Shown here piece after piece: positions 56,715-64,000 of a stretch of 64,000 nt of DNA; position 1 is the stretch's first letter; every line of letters begins with the position of its first letter. The notes beneath the pieces were generated by a model that did not search any database, was not told where the DNA came from, and saw nothing but the letters and a program-made list of their open reading frames with translations. Made by a program: the position numbers and the translations under genes. The DNA is from Bacteroidota bacterium. Its GTDB lineage: Bacteria > Bacteroidota > Bacteroidia > AKYH767-A > OLB10. The stretch covers positions 94,572 to 158,571 of the forward strand of contig JADKIC010000005.1 in assembly GCA_016721435.1 (NCBI GenBank). The letters are read 5' to 3'.

Positions 56715-58238
56715 CTAAAATTTGACTAACTTAGAAGAAACACTTTCCGCCTCAGTAATTAAATTGACCAGATAAACCCCCTTCGCTACCCCATTCATCG
56801 GTATCTCTCCCGTCACATACCCTCCCGCTATCACCTCAATCTTTTCTCATAAACCAACCTCCCCTCCAAATCAAACAACCGCAAACTTCCCGCTCTGCCT
56901 TTGAGTTTGGAGGCGTTGACGTGAATCATATTCCATTCACTGTTGTACCATGCCTGAAAAAACACCTCCTGCTCCGGTACATTGTCATCCACCCCAACAC
57001 TCAGCGTATCACAAGGCGAGCCCACCCATGCACCGAGTTCGTAATCGGGATTGTTGGGGAGGCCGTAATAAGAGCGGCCGGTGCCAAGATTAAAACTGAA
57101 GGGTTGAAAGTCACAAGCTGCTCCAAAGGAATCCGGATGATTAATTACACTTAAATTATTATTTATAAGGGTAAATGCTGTGCTTGTATCAGGGTAAGGC
57201 CAGGAGAAATTTTCATCGGCTGCTGATAAATATATTCTATTGTCCGGCGCTAATTTTAATTGAGCAACACCCATAGCTGGATCAATGAATGAATCGATAA
57301 GTAGTTTACTTGATGCAATATTAGTTGACAATAAGTCGAATTGCCATAAATAAGATGGTGCACTATTTTGTGAGTATTCAACGACATAAAGTTTTGAATT
57401 ATCTGATGAAAATGCACAACTGGAAAAATAATGAAGATAGGGACTCGCAACTGGTTCCTGCTCTATTGGAATTGTTGAAGTTATAGTTCCTGTACAACGA
57501 TCAAAATTATAGAGTTCGATCATACCCATCCAGGATACTTGGGCAAACTGTGTTCCTGAACTATTGAAAATCAAATGCCCTCCACCAGTTTTGCGAAATG
57601 AACCTGAATATTGAATAACAGGACTTGAAATTCCAAATGGGCTAACCTGTATAAATAGAAAGCATTTGTATTAGTTAAATTTGGATACCAACGTTGAGAG
57701 ATAACCCACCAGTCTCTTCCATTACCATGTCTTACCCCCATCAATCCATCAAAGGCAGAAATGTATTCCATTGAAAATTTTTTTGTAATACAACTCCTGA
57801 ATCATTATTTGTTTTGTAATTAATAGTATGTGAATAAAAGCCATTGCGTTCTGCTGAAGTTACTCCAATAGTAAACAAAATAATTATAGAATCATTTCCG
57901 GGATGTGGAATAAACATACTTGAATGGTACCATAAGCCGCCGTAAATTCTTCCGGAATCAGTAATATCTACATGGAATTTGTTCCATATTGATGGTCTTA
58001 CAGGACTAAGGTAATAATTATACCCGGTATACAGCAATATGCCATTTGAATCCGAAATACTGGCGGAGCCGTTTCTAAAAGTATGTGCTGATGTATTTAC
58101 CGTTGGTAAACCTGATGACCCCCATGAAATAAGTACACTATCACCAAATGCCCAATGATTATTATTAAACTGACTCTTTAAATCAGTAACAGAAATCAAC
58201 TGCAAAATAATTAATATGGTTATTGTGTACCTTTTCAT
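56715..58238 (-). CDS. Array gene A1: secreted propeller-like T9SS protein, frameshifted
   Basis: Same family as the intact A2. Signal peptide to DLKSQ, then NHWAFGDSVLISW, NGSASISDSNGILLYTGYNY, FHVDITDSGRIYGGLWYHSS, GVRHGNGRDWWVISQRW, YNFDRCTGTI, LGTGRSYYGLPNNPDYELGAWVGSPCDTLSVGVDD. The sorting tail (EVIAGGYVTGEIPMNGVAKG to SSKLVKF) differs from the other copies, so this is the array's far end. Three slips (about 57755, 57572, 56848) split the frame. Its ATG lies one base after the B1 stop. Confidence 0.82.
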
Positions 58239-58239
58239 C

Positions 58240-59016
58240 TTAGCGAGATATTATAAAAGATCCATTAAACCATTTTCCTTCCACATTCGCTTTTACAAAA
58301 TATAAGCCGTCGGTTAAAACCGACGTGTCTATTATATCAGTATTGTTTACCTGGAGCACTTCACGCCCTGTTATATCAAGAATAATCACCCTGGAAATAC
58401 TTTCATTACCGGTATATTTTAATATAACATATTGGTTGGCCGGATTTGGATAGAGCAGCAATGTTTTACTTGTCGTTTCCTTGCGGGGCTGCATTAATCT
58501 TGCTGAGGAAAGTTTACCATCATGCACTTCAAGTTTCAGTATATTACGTGCAGCAAATACTGCGTGCCCCCCTGTTAATGGATGCAACATCGCAATAGCA
58601 TACAATTCATCCCAATCTGAATTAGTAAGACTTGTATCTCCATAAAGTTGAAGTTTAATGTATAAGCGGTAGACCCGTTTGTAATTGTGCTCAATGGTGT
58701 TGGTGTCAGTAAAATGATTGAGTAGCGTATCTGCTTCAACGAATAACTTGTTTGATAACAAAGTTTCCAGTGAATCAATTTTATTTATATTACTAGCCAA
58801 TGTTTCATTGTAGAAACTTACAAATGAAGTATCACTGTCATCATCCAATATAATAAGAGAAGCATTTTTCTTCAAAATGCCATATGCCATTTGCCTTGCA
58901 GAATAGCGAAACTCATCATGGTAGCCATTTGGATAACGGATGGAATCTGTAACTATGCCACCTAAAGATTCGTTACGGATGCGAAGGGTTAGTGGTAGGC
59001 CGGTATCTTGTCTCAT
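58240..59016 (-). CDS. Array gene B1: T9SS sorting-domain protein without signal peptide
   Basis: About 258 residues from ATG 59016 (MRQDTGLPLTLRIRNESL). A TTG six codons upstream would also read through. Helical repeats of paired short helices (ETLLSNKLFVEADTLLNHF; NYKRVYRLYIKLQLYGDTSL; WDELYAIAMLHPLTGGHAVF) lead to a T9SS domain (LYPNPANQYVILKY to WFNGSFIISR). No export signal is present, though the tail only makes sense on an exported protein. The chain resembles the C-terminal third of longer secreted proteins in this phylum, so it is probably 5'-truncated. Stop-to-start spacing with A1 is one base. Confidence 0.78.
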   Translation of the reverse strand: MRQDTGLPLTLRIRNESLGGIVTDSIRYPNGYHDEFRYSARQMAYGILKKNASLIILDDDSDTSFVSFYNETLASNINKIDSLETLLSNKLFVEADTLLNHFTDTNTIEHNYKRVYRLYIKLQLYGDTSLTNSDWDELYAIAMLHPLTGGHAVFAARNILKLEVHDGKLSSARLMQPRKETTSKTLLLYPNPANQYVILKYTGNESISRVIILDITGREVLQVNNTDIIDTSVLTDGLYFVKANVEGKWFNGSFIISR

Positions 59017-59070
59017 GGAATTATTTTGGAACAATCTTTAGTACCAAATTTGCACAAAATACTTGATTCC

Positions 59071-60594
59071 TCATTTCATAACTTTACCCGAAAGATACTC
59101 TTTTTCCGTTAATAAATTAACAATATACATCCCTTTTGCTATGCCTTGCATGCTAATTTCTGTAGTCACATACCCGCCCGCTATCACCTCCACTTTTTTC
59201 TCAAACACCAACCTCCCCTCCATATCAAACAAACGCAAACTCCCCGTTCTTCCTTTGAGTTTGGAGGCGTTGACGTGAATCATATTCCATTCACTATTAT
59301 ACCAGGCTTGAAAAAAAACTTGCTGCTGTGGTTCATTATCATCCACCCCAACACTCAGCGTATCACAAGGCGAGCCTACCCATGCGCCGAGTTCGTAATC
59401 GGGATTGTTGGGGAGGCCGAAGTAAGAACGCCCGGGGCCTAAATTAAAACTGAAGGGTTGAAAGTCACAAGCTGCTCCTAATGAATCCGGATAATTAATT
59501 ACACTTAAGTTATTATTAATTGTTGTGAAAGCAATGCTGGTATCCGGGTATGGCCAGCTAAAATTACGATCAAAAGCGGAAATATAAATTTTATTATCCG
59601 GAGCCAGTTTCATTTGATAAACACCTTCTAACGGATCCGGAAAGGAAACGATTACCTGTTTACTTGCAGCTATATTACTTGCGTTTAAGTCAAATTGCCA
59701 GATATGTGCAGTATCATTATTTACCATTCCCTCTAACACGTATAGTTTACTATCATCAGGAGAAAATGCACAGCTGCCGTACCAATGTGGGTAAGGTCCG
59801 CTAGCCGGTTCTTGTTCTATTGGAATTGTTGATGTTATCAGTCCCGTACAGCGGTCGAAATTGTAGAGTTCGATTAGACCTCGTGGATTTACATTTGCAT
59901 ACATAGACCCATCGCTTGAAAATATGACATGACCACCATTTGTTGAATGAAAAGAACCAATATTTTGAATAAATGGTCCTGATATTCCTAGAGGTGATAT
60001 CAAAAATAAATAGTAATCATTGTAGAAGGTTGTGAAATTTGCATTATACCTTTGAAATACCACCCACCAGTCTCTACCATTGCCATGCCGTACCCCCATT
60101 AATGCATCATACGCTGGGAAATTATTCAACTGAAAATTTTTTTGCACTACAATACCTGAATCATTGTTAGCTTTATAATTTATAGTGGTTACATATAAGC
60201 CGTAGGGTTCATTGGTGACTCCAGCTGTAAATAAATAAATAAGTGAATCATTCAACGGGTGGGGTATAAACAAACTGGCATGATACCATAAACCACCCTT
60301 TATTCTATTCACATCACCAATTCTTTTATGAAATTTATTCCAAAGGTAGCAATCCAATGGAGCGATATTATTTTTCAAGCCTGCGTATAATAATAGTCCA
60401 TTGCTATCACCTATTGAGGCACTCCCATTCCTATAATTAAATGCCGCACTACCTACAAATGGACTACCTGGATTACTCCAATCAACATATGCACTATCAC
60501 CAAAACACCAATAATTATTGGTGTATTGTGCAGTAACATTTTCCATCAACAACCACAATAATAAAATTAAATTAATATTATTTATTTTTCTCAT
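59071..60594 (-). CDS. Array gene A2: secreted propeller-like T9SS protein (intact)
   Basis: 507 residues, the best-preserved A copy. Signal peptide to NVTAQ (about 22). The body suggests a beta-propeller: NYWCFGDSAYVDWSNPGSP, RNGSASIGDSNGLLLYAGL, GLYVTTINYKANNDSG, VRHGNGRDWWVVFQRY, GHVIFSSDGSMYANVNPRG, CAFSPDDSKLYVLEGM, QMKLAPDNKIYISAFD, GRSYFGLPNNPDYELGAWVG. The tail from VGVDDNEPQQQ through NASKLKGRTGSLRLFDMEGR to LSGKVMK is a T9SS sorting domain. No catalytic motif. It starts one base after the B2 stop, and B1 begins 54 bases after its end. Confidence 0.85.
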   Translation of the reverse strand: MRKINNINLILLLWLLMENVTAQYTNNYWCFGDSAYVDWSNPGSPFVGSAAFNYRNGSASIGDSNGLLLYAGLKNNIAPLDCYLWNKFHKRIGDVNRIKGGLWYHASLFIPHPLNDSLIYLFTAGVTNEPYGLYVTTINYKANNDSGIVVQKNFQLNNFPAYDALMGVRHGNGRDWWVVFQRYNANFTTFYNDYYLFLISPLGISGPFIQNIGSFHSTNGGHVIFSSDGSMYANVNPRGLIELYNFDRCTGLITSTIPIEQEPASGPYPHWYGSCAFSPDDSKLYVLEGMVNNDTAHIWQFDLNASNIAASKQVIVSFPDPLEGVYQMKLAPDNKIYISAFDRNFSWPYPDTSIAFTTINNNLSVINYPDSLGAACDFQPFSFNLGPGRSYFGLPNNPDYELGAWVGSPCDTLSVGVDDNEPQQQVFFQAWYNSEWNMIHVNASKLKGRTGSLRLFDMEGRLVFEKKVEVIAGGYVTTEISMQGIAKGMYIVNLLTEKEYLSGKVMK

Positions 60595-60595
60595 C

Positions 60596-61371
60596 CTATC
60601 TTTGGATTATAAAACTACCATTATAATAAATACCTTCATCCCTGACTTTAACAAAGTAAATGCCTGATGATAATGCGGAAGTGTTAATTAAATCTGCTTG
60701 TTGAACATTGTATACTATTCTTCCAGCAAGGTCGGATATTTTTATATCCTGAATCTTGTCGGTACCTGTTAGCTTAATTCTAATATAATCATTCGCTGGA
60801 TTTGGATAAAGTAGTAATCCCTTAATACTTCCTGTCTTTTCGGTTGCATCATTCTGGCAGATGAAAGTTCTCCATCATGAATTTCCAATTTCAGCATGTT
60901 GCGCGCTGCAAACACCGCTTTTCCACTTGTTAATGGATGATCATGAGCTATTGCGTTTAATTCATCCCAATCTGAATCAGTTAGACTCGTATCTCCATAA
61001 AGTTGTTGCTTAATGTAAAGACGGTACACCCGTTTATAATTGTATTCAATAGTGTTGGTATCAGTGAAATGATTCAGGAGTGTATCTGCTTCAACATATA
61101 ACTTTTTAGACAACAAAGTTTCCAGCGAATCAATTTTATTGATATTACTTGTAAGGGTCTCATTGTAAAAACTCACAAAGGAAGTATCGCTGTCATCGTC
61201 CATGACTATCAGATCAGGATTCTTCTTCAAGAAACTAAATGCCATTTGCCTTGCATTGTATCTGAACTCGTCATGGTAACCGGCAGGGTATCTGGAGGAA
61301 TCAGTTACAATACCTCCAAATATTTCATTTCGGATGCGAAGGGTTAGAGGTAGGCCGGTATCTTGTCTCAT
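60596..61371 (-). CDS. Array gene B2: T9SS tail protein without signal peptide, one frameshift
   Basis: Paralogue of B1 with the same start (MRQDTGLPLTLRIRNEIFGG) and helical pairs. Near 60840 one base is off (TGTCTTTTCGG); the other frame then reads SIKGLLLYPNPANDYIRIKL to YYNGSFIIQR and stop at 60596. The sorting domain is more diverged from B1 and B3 than those two are from each other. Stop-to-start spacing with A2 is one base. Confidence 0.75.
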
Positions 61372-61425
61372 GGAATTATTTTGGAACAATCTTTAGTACC
61401 AAATTTGCACAAAATACTTGATTCC

Positions 61426-62948
61426 TCATTTCATAACTTTACCCGAAAGATACTCTTTTTCCGTTAACAAATTAACAATATACATCCCTTTTGCTATGCC
61501 TTGCATGTTGATTTCAGAGGTAACATACCCTCCAGCTATCACTCCAGTTTCCTTTTCATACACCAGCCTTCCTTCTACATCTACCAGGCGCAGGGTTGCT
61601 TTGTTGCCTTTGAGTTTTGAGGCGTTGACGTGAATCATATTCCATTCAGAATTATACCAGGCTTGAAAAAACACTTCTTGCTCCGGTACATTATCATCCA
61701 CACCAACACTCAGCGTATCACAAGGCGAGCCCACCCATGCACCGAGTTCATAATCGGGATTGTTGGGAAGGCCGTAGTAAGAACGCCCGGGGCCTAAATT
61801 AAAACTGAAAGGTTGGAAGTCGCAAGCTGCGCCTAAACTATCAGGGTAATTAATACACTTAAATTATTATTGATGGTGGTAAATGCGATGCTTGTATCTG
61901 GATATGGCCATGAATAATTTTCATCAAAAGCCGAGATATATATTTTATCGTCAGGTGCTAATTTCATTTGCCAAGGGGCTGTTGGAGCAAAAAATGAGTC
62001 AATCACCAATTTACTTGTTGAAATATTTGTAGCCAATAAATTATATTGTAATAAATAATATGAAGAGGTAGCTTGAGTCACTTCTATAATAAATAGTTTC
62101 GAACCATCCTTAGAAAATCCACAACTTACGAAATTACGGGGATATGGGGCTACAACTGGTTCCTGCTCAATCTGAATTGTCGATGTTATAGTACCCGTAC
62201 ATCGATCAAAATTATAGAGTTCAATCAACCCACGTATACTTACATTCACGAATTTTGAACCATCATTTGAAAAAACACAAGATGACCTAGATTTGTTGAG
62301 TGAGTAGAACCAATACTTTGAATAGTTGGAACAGATATTCCCTGAGAAGTTACCTTAAAAATGTAAAATACATTAGTCCCGATTTGTCCTGATGGCGGAT
62401 ACCACCTTTGCGATATCACCCACCAGTCTCTTCCATTACCATGCCGTACTCCCATCAATCCATCAAAGGCCGCAAAATTATTCCATTGAAGATTCTTTTG
62501 TAATACAACCCCAGAATCATTATTCGCTTTGAAGTTAATGGTAGTTGAATAAAAGCCATAGCGTTCTGCTGAAGTCACTCCAATCGTAAACAAATAGATT
62601 ATTGAATCATTTCCGGGGTGCGGAATAAACATGCTTGAATGGTACCATAAGCCGCCACTTATTCTCCCTGAATCCGAAATATCAATATGGAACTTATTCC
62701 ACAATGATGGTCTTACAGGACTAAGGTAATAATTATACCCAGTATACAGCAATATGCCATTTGAATCGAAATACAGGAGCCGTTTCTAAAAGTATGTGCT
62801 GATGTATTTACCGTTGGTGAACCTGATGACCCCATGAAATAAGTACACTATCACCAAATGCTTAATGATTATTATTAAACTGACTCTTTAAATCAGTAAC
62901 AGAAATCAACTGCAAAATAATTAATATGGTTATTGTGTACCTTTTCAT
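61426..62948 (-). pseudogene. Array gene A3: propeller-like T9SS protein, broken
   Basis: N-terminus nearly identical to A1, C-terminus like A2 (EINMQGIAKGMYIVNLLTEK to LSGKVMK). Broken by at least four slips (about 62830, 62770, 62250, 61845) and by one in-frame stop: the Trp of NNHWAFGD in A1 is TAA here (two adjacent changes, near 62860). Assembly errors could explain the slips but less easily the stop. Readable parts otherwise match A2 blade by blade. Confidence 0.75.
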
Positions 62949-62949
62949 C

Positions 62950-63725
62950 TTAGCGAGATATTATAAATGATCCATTAAACCATTTTCCTTCCACATTCGC
63001 TTTTACAAAATATAAGCCGCCGGTTAAAACCGACGTGTCTATTATTACAGTATTGTTTACCTGGAGCACTTCACGCCCTGTTATATCAAGAATAACAACT
63101 TTAGAAATACTTTCATTCCCGGTATATTTTAATATAACATATTGGTTGGCCGGATTTGGATAGAGCAGCAATATATTACTAGTCGTTTCCTTGCGGGGTT
63201 GCATTAATCTTGCCGAGGAAAGTTTATCATCATGCACTTCGAGTTTCAATATATTACGCGCAGCAAATACAGCGTGCCCCCCTGTTAATGGATGCAACAT
63301 GGCAATTGCATACAATTCATCCCAATCTGAATTAGTAAGACTGGTATCTCCATAAAGTTGTAACTTAATATACAACCGGTACACTCGTTTATAATTATGC
63401 TCAATGGTGTTGGTGTCAGTAAAATGATTGAGTAGCGTATCTGCTTCAACGAATGACTTTTTAGACAACAAAGTTTCAAGTGAATCTATTCTGTTTATAT
63501 TGCTTGCTAAATTTTCATTATAAAAACTGACAAAGGAAGTATCCCTATCATCATCCATTACAATAAGAGAAGGATTTTTCTTCAAAATGCCAAATGCCAT
63601 CTGCCTTGCAGTATAGCGGAACTCATCATGGTAGCCATTTGGATAACGGATGGAATCTGTAACTATGCCACCTAAAGATTCGTTACGGATGCGAATGGTT
63701 AGAGGTGACCGGTATCTTGTCTCAT
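62950..63725 (-). CDS. Array gene B3: T9SS tail protein without signal peptide, one frameshift
   Basis: Near-identical to B1 over its length (KNPSLIVMDDDRDTSFVSFY; FTDTNTIEHNYKRVYRLYIK; sorting tail to FNGSFIISR). One slip near 63705 (GGTGACCGG against GGTAGGCCGG) cuts the first residues from the rest. One base separates its stop from the A3 ATG. Confidence 0.75.
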
Positions 63726-63779
63726 GGAATTATTTTGGAACAATCTTTAGTACCAAATTTGCACAAAATACTTGATTCC

Positions 63780-64000
63780 TCATTTCATAACTTTACCCGA
63801 AAGATACTCTTTTTCCGTTAATAAATTAACAATATACATCCCTTTTGCTATGCCTTGCATGCTAATTCTGTAGTCACACATACCCGCCCGCTATCACCTC
63901 ACTTTTTCTCAAACACCAACCTCCCCTCCATATCAAACAAACGCAAACTCCCCGTTCTTCGCGCTTTGAGTTTGGGAGGCGTTGACATGAATCATATTCC
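63780..64000 (-). CDS. Array gene A4: C-terminal end, cut by the window
   Basis: Matches the last 220 bases of A2 almost exactly (offset about 4,712 bp), with several single-base differences that break the frame (near 63865, 63900 and 63960). The rest lies beyond 64000. Confidence 0.7.

Overview
The window reads as one stretch of a Bacteroidota genome, most like a Chitinophagales/Sphingobacteriales-type environmental bacterium. Supporting this are at least ten proteins with a type IX secretion (T9SS) C-terminal sorting domain (YPNPA-type motif, then a beta-rich tail ending in K/R-hydrophobic residues), Bacteroidota-style -7 boxes (TAnnTTTG) with TTG about 19-20 bp upstream, A-rich rather than Shine-Dalgarno start regions, and typical families (LytTR/LytS pairs, FHS sugar permease beside GH20, DUF1579, secreted BNR propellers). 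No rRNA, tRNA or CRISPR was seen. No T9SS machinery genes lie here, only cargo.

Layout. 1-770: two diverged short tandem-repeat arrays in opposite orientation, no gene. 771-6208: tripartite RND efflux operon (adaptor, pump, TolC-like channel), closed by a bidirectional terminator shared with a convergent OmpA-type lipoprotein. 7481-10511 (minus): unknown protein, RibD/DHFR-fold reductase, short RecQ helicase. 10713-11465: a RAYT/IS200-type transposase followed by its probable REP palindrome array. 11501-15337: FHS-family sugar permease and GH20 hexosaminidase, a GlcNAc/chitin-oligomer unit. 15501-30937: T9SS surface proteins, a shortened RhlE helicase, a di-haem cytochrome c, YjbR and DUF1579 proteins, and a secreted metzincin protease. 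31064-35009: MFS drug transporter convergent with a LytTR/TPR-LytS two-component pair. 35144-41324: tail-fibre-like protein, M4 protease, and a segmental duplication carrying two thioredoxin-like genes around a truncated WD40 gene. 41349-43490: membrane protein, bestrophin and beta-carbonic anhydrase, probably one operon. 43739-56307: BNR propeller, double thioredoxin, T9SS cyclophilin, flavin reductase, RpiB, T9SS propeller, lipoprotein, GNAT, DUF2238. 56715-64000 (minus): a tandem array of a two-gene unit (A, a secreted propeller; B, a T9SS tail protein without signal peptide), at least three units plus a fourth cut by the window end.

A dominant technical feature is that many genes are split by single-base slips, mostly one-base losses and often in homopolymers, while the protein homology continues unbroken in the next frame. 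I merged such pieces into one gene each and state where the slips are. The frequency (roughly one per 2-3 kb, worse near the right end) suggests an unpolished assembly more than mass pseudogenisation, although three events (RhlE, flavin reductase, WD40 fragment) are real losses of sequence or chimeric joins.

Most interesting: the A-B array with one-base stop/start spacing and a higher-order period of about 4.71 kb; the RAYT with a palindrome array that begins inside its own 3' end; the bestrophin-carbonic anhydrase pair; and the patchy thioredoxin duplication.
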